The notes under the pieces are model-generated. The model worked only from the letters and a program-made list of their open reading frames with translations. It ran no database searches and was not told the DNA's origin. The translations under genes and the position numbers were made by a program. A DNA stretch of 64,000 nucleotides from Caprimulgus europaeus (Eukaryota > Chordata > Aves > Caprimulgiformes > Caprimulgidae), in NCBI GenBank assembly GCA_907165065.1, contig OU015534.1:14143686-14207685 (forward strand), read 5' to 3'. Positions 49,294-61,900 of the stretch are shown piece after piece. Each line of letters starts with the position of its first letter. The stretch's first letter is position 1.

Positions 49294-52173
49294 GTAGCTT
49301 CTAGTAGAAGATTTTATTGCTGACTTTCCTCCAATACTAATGTGTCACGACATCAGTATAAAGTTTAAGAGTAGCACCTCTAGAGCAGTAGGTTAGTTAA
49401 GATATAATCTAACCAGTTTGTAACATTCAGAATTTTTATATTTTTAGTATGAACTGCAAATTTCCCTAGCAATTAACTTCTTGAAAAAGAAATTAATATT
49501 CTTGAAATTATTATACATCATTAAGATTCTGTACCCTAATTTTTCATGCTTAATGAAGGTGTATTGAAAAGAGTTTACAAAAATGTGTGTTTAATAATCT
49601 GGAAACTGAGCCTTTTTAATTCATATATTTTTTAACATAAGAACAGAGGGACTACGAACATAAAAAATTATAAAATAGTATAAAATATATATTACTTATA
49701 TAGAGATTTTTTTTAACTGGTGACATAGTTCATCAGCTCATAGTATGTTTCCTCTGTATTTGTATCAATGCTCTCTATGTACCCATAAGATGTTCACTGA
49801 CATCCTTAATTTATGGTCTTGATGCTCACAGTGAATTCCTGTGCCACTGAGTAATTTCATTTTGAAGCTTAGTGATTGCTTTAATTCTTTGCTATTCTAT
49901 TTTGGTTCATACATAGTACTTTTCAGAGCAGTATCTGAGAATGACCAGTAGTTTACGAAGGAGCGTAAAAAATATGTTCCACATGTTTGTTGTTAAAATC
50001 ATAAATATTGGAGAAAAAAAGATACAAAATTAGAAGGTAGGTCCCAAACTGATGACCACTTTCAAAATAACAAAATTTTGTCAAAACTTATATAGTTCAT
50101 CAAAACACATCAAAAGCTGAAGAACTGAGGATGTTAGCTGCCATTGAAAGAATTAATCTGTGAGTTTAAATATGAATGGTCTGTACCCAAATGATATTTT
50201 TCATTCAGATTAAGAATTATTCTAAATTCCACAAATTTAATGGTCACCAGCCACTGGTATGATTATATTTTAAAGTAATTTTAATCTAAATGTTTTTTGA
50301 CCTTCCATTTTCAAATCCAAATACCTAACTATGTTTATCTTTAATTTAACTACACTGTACCAAATATGGCATAATTTCAACATTTAAATTTGCGTGTTCT
50401 TAAAATTTCCAGTTATAAAAGTTGTTTCTCTTATTCATTAATGAGTTTGCCTTTCAGCCAAGCAGCTGCATATGAAGGCTGCCAGAGTCAGTTTTCACAC
50501 ACTTTTCAGTTAGCTGACTTTAAATTACTTTAGGTACGGAAAAATCTATTTTACTGCTTTAAAAGGAGAGGTCAGTGTAATGTCAGCCAATAGACAGAAC
50601 CTTATATATGAAACTGTTTTTTGATGCTTTGTGTTTTTAATATTCATGGGTTTTGTTTAATGTATTTACTTTTATAAGATCCTAAACATAGGAAAGTTAA
50701 AAACAATTCTTTCATTTGTTATGAAAGCTATTGCTAATCTCTTTATTTGCCATTTTTAAAAAAAATCTGGTCAAATTAAAGAACTTTAAAGTACATATAG
50801 TACATACCAAAACTTTCCTACTAAAGTAATCCCATAGAACTCCAAATATACTGCGAGTTTTTAACCAGATGCTATCTTTAACCATGTTCTTTTCAGCAAG
50901 GAGACACAAGTACATGTTAGGGCCAAATTTTCAAAGTTATGGAGTCAGTTAAAAATGCGCATAGGCTGCTAAGAACACCTTTAAGAGCAGATGGCAGGGT
51001 GCATAAGCAGACATGGGTCCACTGCTGATAACAATGGTGACAATGACAGTAAAGGACATAGCCTGTTTGTTCTGTCTTGCCTATTAGGATCTTCAGTTGC
51101 CTAAATGCCTTTTAAATCCACTATCAGGAGACGCATTGCTGAATTGGAGCTGGATGTATCTCTTCACTGTCAATACTCAAATATCTATCAAAATTCAGTC
51201 AAGAAGCACCACTCACTACATCTATTTGTAAATATTCAACTAGGGATCTAGTTATTAAGTCTATTCACTAAGCTGACATTTTTTTGTAAAAAAAAAGCTC
51301 CAATTATTCTTTAAACAATTTAACTAATCTCAAATACTGACTTGCCCGCTATGATGGTAATAACATAAAATAGATTTTTTCCCTTTAAGCATTAATATTC
51401 TGAGTGCAATTCAGAAGTTCATTTCTATGACACTCAAAAAACTGACAACAGTAAATGGTTGGTGAATTTTAAACTTAATATGCTTCACTCACTAAGAAGA
51501 AATAAATATCTAATAAAATTCACAGTGAATAATTTCAGAAGTTTCTTGCCTAAATTAATAGAAAAATAATTAGAAAGCAGATATTTCTGTTGTTTAAAAA
51601 GGATAAATGATAAAACAGTGAAACAACAATGACAAGGGAGAGGAACAGAATAATTTTAGAATTGCTGACATACTCTTAGTTAAAAGTACATCTTCAGTTA
51701 TCTTAAAACAATTCCTATTTATCCATAATAGGGTGAGAACCTCATATTTATTAATTATATTAAAAACCCCTTAATTATCTTTAACTCAATTATCTGAACA
51801 GTTTCAATGTCCAGTATGACATTTAAATAATGAACATAGCATTTTAATGGTATCACTAATTCCCACATGGATTTATTTCGCATGTACTTGAATCTCTAAT
51901 TCTCAAGGCATCTAAGAAACTTAAAATCAGAAGGACCTATGTATTATCAATATCACTTAAATCAGAAGTAGATTTGTTCAAAGGGTAACAGTAGTTAAAT
52001 TCTCACAACCAGTTTATAAACCAGTAGACTTTATATTAAAATGTGAGGAGCCAAATCCAAAGTCTATTTGCATTATCTCAGACTTGTGTTAAACATCATA
52101 AAATTTAGATCAGGCCTTTACACCCAATTATCTTCAGAAAACTGATGATCAAGTGCAGGAAGTCCTGACTTCC

Positions 52174-52196
52174 TTTTTTTTTTTTTTTTTTTTTTT
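52174..52196. repeat. Poly(T) tract, 23 bases
   Basis: The longest uninterrupted homopolymer I noticed in the window. No retroposon body lies next to it that would make it a poly(A) tail on the - strand. Confidence 0.9.
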
Positions 52197-54133
52197 ATCC
52201 CAAGAACTGCTAAACAGTAGGAATACTATGGGCACCTTATAATTTGGTTAAACCATATGCAGTAAGCTCTGTGAAAATTAATATTCCAGATCACAATTCT
52301 ACATGTAAATCTGAAGTTGTGCCCCACTGATTTAATTGTGACATTGAGTAGTTGCAAAGATGGTTATGCATAGTGCATGTCTCACAGATATAGAATAAAA
52401 AAATAATCAAGGTATTTCAATATGTGCAGATAGATCATTAAATACTTGTTAATGTTTTGGTGACTAAAAATTTTAAAGGAAACATTAAAATGAGAATATA
52501 CTTAAAAATCTGAGCATATTTTATTATTATTAGACAGGGATTTATACCTTTGTACCTTTAGACTGTGTTTGAAGACTTATTTTCTATTAGGGATACCAGA
52601 ACATAGAGATTATTATGCAAATACATGACATAAAATGTATTGTGATTTCAGATAGGTGCCAACACTTCACAGACTTAGTCAAAAACTATGTTTTTAATTT
52701 AAAATATTATTTTCTCATTTAAGTATAAATCAGTGTGATTTCATTATCATTACTCTGCTTCATCCAAAATACCCCAGCACTTAAAACATGAAACTTAACC
52801 AATAATTCTATTTCCTTCAAAGAATCTGTTCTGATATCACAGTTGGTGAGAGCACAACACAATGAAACTAGAAACATGACATTTCTCTCAGCAGCATAAT
52901 GGTGACTTGTGTTCATTATTTTAGTTTTTTAGCTTGATGAGAATTATTTTATGCCAATAATCAGCTAAAGTTAAGAAAATCTGTTCATGGTGATTTTCAT
53001 TGCATAACAGCAGAATTGCAAATTCCAGAAGTAGGCATCACCATTTCCTCTGCCAAATGTGAAAATTAAGAGATTTGGTCAATTAATTTAATTTTCAATG
53101 TTAGTGAAATACTTACTTATATTTGTAGAAAAAACTACATTAAAATATTAAACTTTATCTTTTCTAGTTTAAACATTAGTTTCTTAAGTTTATGTAGTAC
53201 TTATAAGTCCTCTCTACAGTCATTTAGGATTTATACCAGTCATAACTTGGATACATAGTCATTAGATATCTAAAATAGATGACATAATGACAATGATCAG
53301 CAACAAAATTTACAGCATTAGAACACTAATTAGCACCAAGAATAAAAAAGGAGAGTTAGATAAAAAGACTCTTAACATATATGTTATTCTCCACTAGACA
53401 CATCTATTTTTAAAACAAAGAAATGACAGAATGAAAAACATTGCAATCTGCTTTTAAGAAGAATCTAGTAATCATATGGACTATTCTGAAGCTTAACATT
53501 TTAAGAAGGTGCAATAACATGATGCCTTGCAGAGGTATAATGCAGTCTAGTTTTATAAATGAGGAGCTGTAAATTCATAATATATATTTAAATTAATTTT
53601 TTTTTTGTTGAAATACACATATGAAAACATTATATAGGCAAATATAAGTCCAGATTTATGCATCCTTTAAATTTACTTTTAATTTTAAGAAAAAAAAAAT
53701 CATATCAGGAGGTCCAATTATATTTAAAACAATGTTGTAAAAAATAGTGTTTTGCAAAGAATAAAAATAAGACACAGTGTGGTATTTTACAAACAGTAAA
53801 ATATTTTCTGCATGTTCCTTTACTCCTCATTATAATGGTGTTTCCAAACTGCATAAATCATGGGACGTAACTTAAATCTTGACTTTCATTTCTTTGGAAT
53901 TAAAGCATTCTCTGCCATCGCCACCATGACGGACTAGTGATTGCTTTATTTACAGTGCAAACCCCCCAAATCCTCAAGCCATAAGATTGAATGAAAATGG
54001 AATTAAAATGTGGTTGCTGGAGATATTACTTATCCTAAGGAGGCAATGTCACTTCAAAACATATTCAAAACAGAATAAATCCATGTTTCCCTTATCTGTC
54101 TTACATAATTAGGTGTATTAAGTAGTTTTGTTT

Positions 54134-54298
54134 TCATGAACATGAATATGAAGATGATGGGTGATGATAATAGAAGTCATAAAAGGCTTTCCGTTTCACC
54201 GCTCTCTTCTTATGGTTCAGACAAGTGTAACAGTCACACTTAAACTTGCCACTGAAAGGTTTGTGACCAATGGCATTAATTTGTCTTGAGGAGCATCT
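54134..54298 (-). other. Unassigned open segment, possible terminal exon
   Basis: A - strand frame is open for 54 codons from just after a TGA (54,299-54,301) to a TGA at 54,134-54,136. It contains no ATG. The translation is rich in Cys, Lys, His and Tyr: it includes HKPFSGKFKCDCYTC, then NHKKRAVKRKAFYDFYY, and ends in a Ser/Tyr/Cys tail. The CDCYTC spacing and basic tail look protein-like, but I recognise no family. The sequence before it is pyrimidine-poor, so a splice acceptor (AG at 54,284-54,285 or 54,297-54,298) is weak. An open stretch of this length is not improbable by chance. It could be an exon end, a pseudogene piece or nothing. Confidence 0.2.
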
Positions 54299-55027
54299 TC
54301 AGCTTATTTATGATTATTTCTTATTTGTTGCACATCAATAATAGAAAATTAAAAAATATCAGCTTTTCTGTTTGTGTTTGTAGTCTTAATTAATCTGATG
54401 AGTTTTCTCTACAAATCAAACTCAAAGATGTGTAGCATTCCTTCCTGTCTTTTCCCATGTTCTAGTGTTGTTGATAACAATGAAACAACTGATGCATAGC
54501 TACATTTTCCCCCAAATCCTGAACTGCAAGTGTAACGAGTATATGTGACTTATTAGGCTATTTTTCTTTCCTTGTACAAGAAGTGTTTCTCCCCAAGCAA
54601 TAAGGTTTCTAACCAGCCCTTTAAATTCAAATCACATTATTTTCTAAACTGTAACAGTTTATTTATAAAAAGAGTGGTTTTGAGGTACTTCAAAGTTATT
54701 TACATGAGCATCTTTCTCTAAATGTGAAATTTTGTTTGCTTTTAAAAATATCTTCGTACAGTAAATCATAGGTACAGCTTCACCAACACTTGTAAGAAAA
54801 AACCTGAACTTTGTAATGTCATATAAAACAGATCTAAAAGTATCTGTAGACTCTAAAGCAGATAGATTGATTTGTGTGAGGAGCTGGTTGTACATGGTCT
54901 AATTCTCTGTAATGTTTGTTTCCATTTACTTTGTTACAGGTATATTTTTAATCAATCATTCATTTGCTATAAGAGTTCCTGAAGACTATTTTCCATAAAA
55001 GTAGATCTTTAAGGATTAAAGATTAAC

Positions 55028-55068
55028 TATCATAGATACGTATCTATGATACGTTAAGTATCATAGAT
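55028..55068. repeat. Compound palindrome built on TATCATAGATAC
   Basis: A perfect 24-bp palindrome with no spacer (55,028-55,051, centred on CG at 55,039-55,040) is followed by a further copy of its half. ATCTATGATAC (55,042-55,052) pairs exactly with GTATCATAGAT (55,058-55,068) across a five-base loop. Three related half-sites thus sit within 41 bp, able to form two alternative hairpins. Confidence 0.95.
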
Positions 55069-57427
55069 TACTTTGTATGAAGGATATGATTACTGCTTCC
55101 ACTTCATAGCTGTCTTCCTTGTTTCATTTACAGCCACCATCCAATACACAAACATGGTAAAATGAAGAATAAATAATACATTGATTGCATTTAACTTCCT
55201 AATTAATTTTCACATTAAGATGGACATTACTATGAACATGTTTCCCATGCCTTCCTAAAGAATGCAGACAAATAGATGTCATTTTGGTTGGAAGAGACAA
55301 TGGACATTAAACTCTCAGTGTGTCCTTAGATTTTGTATAAAAGGGGAAAACTGAGTGAGGCTGCTTTATTTGCAAATTCATGGGGCCTAAATCAGATGAA
55401 AGCTTTTAAAAAGTTGTGGATTAAGATGAAAGGAATGAATAAGAATGGAAAATAGTAGTACAGTAAGAACGGAAATAAGGTACTAGCAAACTAGTTATTT
55501 CTACCTATGATTCTTAGCAACTTCTCTATTCTCTTCTCTCTGTTGAGGAGCTCAGCTCTTCTCTAGAGCACAAACAACTTTTGAAGTGAAGTATTATCTT
55601 CACTTTACTGCTGCCAACTAGTATATTGATGCAAAAGTATAGGCCAGCTTGTTCCCCTGAGATAGAACATCTGCTGAATATTTATTACAGGGTTAAATTA
55701 TTTTGTGGAAAGGCTTCACATTAACTTTTTATGCTAACGCTTCATTTAGGAATACTGGGAATCTACATTCCAGTATGATAATTTATTTTAATCCCCATGC
55801 CAAGCATTCTAGGAAAATTTGTCTTAGCAGCTTTGTTGTGTGAAAATGAACAGCACTGGTGTCAGTAATTGCTGGAGTAGCAGCAGGTTTGTGAATCTCA
55901 GGGTATCAAATGAAGGGTTTGCATGAAGGAGGAAATACATCATGAGAAAAACAAAATGAGGGAATCTTTTTGTTTGCTTTTTGAGGGAAGCTTGTATCAT
56001 TTAAGCTACCTATAGAATAATTCTGGAACATCAATTCGATGTCTCAGAGCTCTCTGTTTAAAGACTGGCACTGTATGTTTGAAGATGTCTGAAGCTGCAG
56101 TCAATGATTTTAAGAAAGATTGCATTTGAAAAGATATAGCTGGCGAAACTGAATTAAAGCTCTTACTAGTTATTCAGAACACAGCCTGAGTCAGATGTGT
56201 AATCAAAACTTCATTTCAGCATTGTGGGTTGTGACAAGATTTATGTTTTTTAAATATGTCATTTCTACAGGATTCTCCTGTTTTTGTTTTTTTTTTCCCC
56301 TGCTCTTCCAGGCAGTGGCCATCTCTCTGCTGGACACTGTTTGGAAAGTAACATGAAAAAAGGACAGACTTTTCAGAAAGACAGCTTAAGAGCACAGCAA
56401 TGAGAAAGGAGGATTGAAAAATCAAGTTTCTTAAGGAAGCAGACTTTCTTTACCTTCTCTCATTTGTGTTACAAATATATTTATAGTAGATATCAGTAAG
56501 AAATTGAATGGATGGAGACAATGAGTTCAATTTCTGAGCTACTAATGGTGAAGAGTTTATGATCTCCATGCTTGTACCTAGTTAAATATTTGAATCACAT
56601 TAATCATTATTATTTCCATTAGAATGAAATTTGCCATTGCATGGATTAATGTTTTGTTTCTTATTCATGTAAACTGAAATTAAATAACTTGTTATTAAAA
56701 AAAAAAAAAGACTAAAGAGAAGAGAAATACTTAATTTAAACAAGTCTGGAACAGTGAAAATTCTGATCAAAAACTAACTTTATTATTAACTGATTATAAC
56801 CACTTGTACTATTATCTGTCCTATTGCCACTTCTACTTCCACAACAACACCAAGTCCTAAAGTAAGGCAGCACCAAACAATGTGCTGTTTTATTGTCATT
56901 ATACTTTGAATTTCTAGAATTGAAACATTGCTGTGTAGGGTATGTGATTCTTTGTTAATGCCTCACATCTTAAGAGCAAGTTTGACTTGTATCTCAGGTA
57001 ACTAAGTCCTCAAAGTCCTCAAATACTTGACCTTAAAAAAAATGCTGCACTGGGTAATTAGCAGATCCAGAAGTAAGATGATTCCCTTAGAAAAAAAACC
57101 AGGATTTGAAACTCTCTCTCTTCTGAGTATCCATAGGAAATGCACCACTGATGCTCATAAAACTATGCACTAGAAAACAGCACTGTTCTATAGTAGATTT
57201 CTGAAAAAAACCCCAGAGTTGTCAGGGACGATTTGGTTTAAAGGCTATGGCTTAAGTATTAAAAATATAAAAAACTGTATCTGCCTCCCTAAGAATAAAG
57301 GGTTGGATTAAAGTGACCAGTAAACATTAACAGTGAATGGTAAACAAATATCAACTGAGGAGACTAATTCAAGTACCAAGCCAAAGAGTCCTGAATAAAA
57401 TAATCAGATATTTCTGAAAAGTGTGTT

Positions 57428-57491
57428 TATATCATATTATGATATATTCTATATCTTCTCTATATATTTTATACAATTTATAAAATATATA
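57428..57491. repeat. AT-rich palindrome cluster
   Basis: A 19-base odd palindrome at 57,428-57,446 (centre T at 57,437) is followed by a 13-bp perfect stem (57,461-57,473 with 57,479-57,491) around the five-base loop CAATT. Almost entirely A and T, hence easily melted and prone to cruciform extrusion. Confidence 0.9.
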
Positions 57492-58823
57492 CGATACATA
57501 TTTTTGTGATTATAACCTAATGGAATTCTAAGTTCAGGCCTCTTACTCAGTCCTATTTGGGCAGGAAGGGTTGGGTCAGTATTTTTACATTATCTATATT
57601 CTTCACCTGTAACCTGAAATAAATTAATTTTTGGCATGTATCAAGCTGAGTTTCTAAAAATACACAATTCTATATTTCTCTTTACTGAACAGCTTAGTTG
57701 ATTTCTAATTATTTGGTAGTTTCTTTTAACTCTTAAGTATTACTTATGAACTAAGCTGCTTATGTGCATTTGGCCATCTAGTTCACTATACTTCCCTCAC
57801 CAGGTGAATGTGAAGTAATCACACATATTTGAACACAGAAGGTACTAGGAGAACACGAGCTAGTATTACATGAGTGAAGATAGTGAGGGCACCAAAAATG
57901 TCAAACATTTCTCAGTGATGAATGCTTTCCAAATTTAAACTTCTGCCTCCTCCCCACCCTGCTACCAAAACCTTGCTATGTACACCCAATACAGTACTGC
58001 TCACACAAATCTCACCTGACAGTAAGAGGAAGATCAAAACATGCATGGCAGATGTTAGTCATATTATTTCATGTTCCAATGGAAGGTTATTGAAATCAGA
58101 GTATTATGAAGAGTAAACTAGAATAGAAAAGCAGCCAGTATAGATTTATCCTGAAGTCAATAGGTTATTAGTGAATGGTGTTAACACCATTTGCAGCCAT
58201 TATTTCTGACTTTCATTATGATATGCTTATTTTCCTGATATTCCTACTCTTATGCAAGCTGTAATGCTTACAAACAGTTCTTACCATATACAATGTTTGT
58301 TAATGTTTGTAAGGAACTGTCAATAATTGCTATGGCTGTGAAAGTGTTTCTTCTTGATTAGACCCCTGTACTAACATTAGATCTTATTAAATTGTCCAGG
58401 ACTTCATATATGTGACTGCAGTTGAGAAAAGAAAATAAAGATTTTACCATATCCATACATATGTAAAAAAAGAGACACAGAGAGAGATGAGTTGAAACAA
58501 GTTTTCACCTAGGTTGTGCTGTTTCCTTCCTATGTCTTTCATCTATTTGTTGTTTTTTTAGTCTTTCCTGTACTTTGGAACAGAAATCTTCTTTGGTGAT
58601 TACGTGTTATCTGCTTTACCATGCACATGACTAAAATGTAAGCATAAAACTTTGCTTAAAATCTTAATTCTTTAGCTGAAGGGTTACTAATGTTTAAAAT
58701 ATCACTTAAAAATCACTGTATGTACAAAATGGGGCAGAGATGTAGACATGGTATTCATAATGCAGAATGAAATAAGGAAACCAATATTTTTTTAATCTCT
58801 TTTCGTATATCTTCTATAATTAG

Positions 58824-58925
58824 GTTGCTGCAGCCTATGGACCTGTCATCTACCTTCTAGATTCAATACATAGTCCCCAAGAACATGGGAAAAGAGCAGA
58901 GAGAATGATCAGTACCTACAAGCAC
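58824..58925 (+). other. Candidate 102-bp exon with splice-site-like borders
   Basis: The segment is preceded by a pyrimidine-rich run ending in AATTAG (AG at 58,822-58,823) and followed by the near-consensus donor CACGTAAGTG (GT at 58,926). Its length is 102 bp, exactly 34 codons, and it is open in the frame starting at its first base. The other two forward frames contain stops. The translation runs VAAAYGPVIYLLDSIH, then SPQEHGKRAERM, and ends STYKH. I do not recognise it. A second possible acceptor (CAG at 58,831-58,833) would give a 92-bp exon. With no partner exon seen, it may be a lncRNA exon, an unknown coding exon or coincidence. Confidence 0.25.
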
Positions 58926-61900
58926 GTAAGTGATGCAGCAAGAGTATACACACTTTTTGTGAATACACTTCAACACAAACTCAGAGATTTGGGGTTCTTT
59001 GAAATGCTTGAAAAGAGAAGAAATGCAGCAGAAGGTTGCTGTAACTAACCCACAGTTACCTGAGATGGATCAAGCATTTAAGAAATGCAACCCCTGACCA
59101 AACAAGTAATCCCTATTTCCAGGGGTCAAGGGCAAAAAAAAAGAGGAAAAAATGTAAAATTATGCTCTTATCAACTCAGGGAAAACAAATGAACAAGTAG
59201 GATAAATTATTTTCTGTTGATTGGTAAGTGTAATGCATATGTTTTGATTTCTGACCCTTGAAAGAGAGGTATAGCAAAGACTGGCAATTTTTCAAATTTT
59301 AGCATAAAATGCAGCATATATCATTACATGCACATTTTTATAGATATATTTGCATGTAAATAACTGTAGACTAGTAATGGTACTATATTGCTCTGAAAAG
59401 GAAAAATCTTACTGGGGCTTAATTCAGACTCTTGTTTAAGAATAGGCTCTAGTGCCTGTCTGTGGTGTTTAGAGGTCATGCATTTAGTGGCCAGCTCTGA
59501 GCACTGATTCTAATGCAAACAGCACCATTCATTACTAGAAAACTCTTTTGCTACTTGAGCAGTTTATTTTCCAGTGGACATACCTAAGTAGATTAAAAGT
59601 AATTGTATTGTTTCTGATACAGTTCAAATTATCCATTGGGTGGGTTTTAGCCCTCAAACAGTGTTCTACCAAGAGAAGAAAGTATACACAAGGCTTAAAA
59701 CATTTCAAAAGTCACTGAGGCTGTATCTTACTAAATTTTGATGTAAAATATGCTGTCACACATTTTGTTTATATTAACTTTGATATAAATTGCAAAACAG
59801 CATAGATGGTAGCATAAAATTTGTATTTATGCTAATTTAATTTAAATAAAAACTCTGGAGTTTAGGGGACAAAATTAGTGTAGATGGAAAAGCAAATTAT
59901 CTGAGATAGAAAAAAAAAACATTCAGCATTTAAAATGTTAAGTAAAAAATCAGAACAAGTTGGTGCTTCTTGTTATTTTTGGATAAGATACGATTTCAAA
60001 GAAAACATCAAAATACCTCTATGGGCTAGTATACTAAGGTAAGAAGACGGCTGCTCTTGATTTTTAATGCCTGAAGTCAGGTCAGGAATACCAGCTGTGA
60101 TAAATTGTAAAAGAAGTATGTATAGTTTGACAAGCCAAGCAAGGATTTGCTTTCTAGAGTGTTTTAAATCTTTTGTTCTTTAGTTCTGTCCCTCAGAATC
60201 TCAAAGTTAGCTTAACAGAGCCCAAGATCAGGCATGGGGATTCTAGCAACACTAGAGCTTGTGCTGCACTTTGTGTCCACGTTATTCTCATCCTAAATCT
60301 TTAGCTGCTGAAGCTAAGCAAAAAATGTTGAAGACCATAATCCTGATTAGGGGGGAGGAATATGAATGCAGCTCAGCAGTAACGCTGTTACCAGTGACTA
60401 AAACATGCTTTACTCTCAAAAATTTTCATATCTACAGATAGATTACAATTCTTTTATTATTTAAATCTTGTACTATGATAAAAGAATAGAGTAATTAAAT
60501 GTAATTATGAAGAATTTAGATAAATAAGTTATTTGGATGATATATGTTTCTGAGAACAAAACCAGTAGTTTATCTGAGTATTTTCCATATAAAATGAAAG
60601 CATTTGTATTATTACCATATTTAGTCATGTACTACCTTATTATTGCCAGTATTATTTTTAATTCTATTCTGTAGTGTAATGGTACCATTTCCTTTTGAAA
60701 GGGTAATATATTAGGAAAGACAGGTTCTAAAACATTTAAATTATAGTTTTCAAAATACAGATATGGTTGTACATAAAAAAAAAAAATCTCATCTTCTCAT
60801 CAGAAAGGTATAGAACCATATATGGTGTATTTTTTGCATTGTTAATCACATCTGTGTCCAGGCACTCAGCAAGTGCATCTACCCAAATACGAAGGGCCAC
60901 AACTAACAGCTGTAACCATTCTAGTACACTGGGGAGAGAGGGTGTGGGACCTATGCAGGAACTTAATGTCCTACACATCTCTTCTGGGCAAAATCACGGT
61001 CGCAGATTTCAGCTACTGGAAAAGAGGTTGAGAGAAAGCTCTGCCACAGTGCTTAGGCAATCAGTATATAGGAAAACCTGAAAGAGACTTTGAAAAGCAT
61101 TGACATGTAGACAGGATTCCTAATTTTAGCAGCAGGGTTTTGCTGCTGAACATTGGCATAATTTTTTAAATAACCTCCATAAACTCCTTCCTCCCACATG
61201 TGCTTTTGAAAATTCACTCATAGATCTATAGGAAAAGCAAAGTCATCTGCAATTAGTCGCCTTCTATGACACATAGTTATTTTTACAATATTGTGTTTAA
61301 AAAAATCAATATCTTAAGGTGGCTTAGAACTATAATAATTTGGCTAAACCCTGTATTTTTTAAGTCAGTGACAGAGAACTTATTGTTCTTTTAATGGTAC
61401 CAGAAATTGACTCAAATTTGAGAAGATGCTGTAGGCCTTTATATTTTTAATATAAAAATATGAGTTATAAAGGGTATCCAGATTGCTATTCAAGAAATGA
61501 AACAACTTCTGGAAGATGGAAGTAAAAGTCATTCGTTTCTCTTCTCTTCTCTGTTGCTTTGTCTTCAGTGTTGAAGCTATGTTCTGTGCAAGACAGTTTT
61601 TGAAATGAATGCAGCTTCTGTTTGGTGTTCACTTCATCCACTTACATATTTACCATCCTTTCTTATGCAGTGCAAATAACAGAATACTTGAAAAGGCTGT
61701 TTTTTAATGACAATGGGCATACCTATTGCTGGTAAAACATTTATAATGTTTTATATATTATTGTTATGGTTGGAAAACCTTTAAAAATAATCTTGAAAAG
61801 GTTGTAAAGTTCTGGGACCTGAAATACATCAATTAAGTAGTGTTTCTTATAGAGCCAGGTCTTCTTGTGTCTGTCACCCTCTAAGTAAGTATATGTGAAG

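Larger units (their letters stand above)
47286..54133. other. AT-rich non-coding DNA with a GC-rich spot
   Basis: No gene is supported. A compact GC-rich spot at about 48,440-48,600 (words such as GGGGCCAGCCCAGAC) interrupts the AT-rich background and was not assigned. Beyond the listed simple repeats and the MIR/L2-like remnant, the sequence is stop-rich in all frames. At 53,911-53,935 there is a small CpG-containing spot with a consensus-like start context (GCCACCATGA) that opens only a three-codon frame. Confidence 0.5.
54302..58823. other. AT-rich non-coding DNA
   Basis: No gene is supported. It holds two clusters of AT-rich palindromes (listed separately) and short homopolymers, for example A at 56,697-56,709. 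Open frames are at most about 78 codons, with no recognisable product. Confidence 0.5.

Noticed and set aside
60736-61081. Overlapping open frames on both strands (104 and 80 codons)
   Set aside because: Neither resembles a known protein, and mutual overlap on opposite strands suggests a locally less AT-rich patch with few stops.
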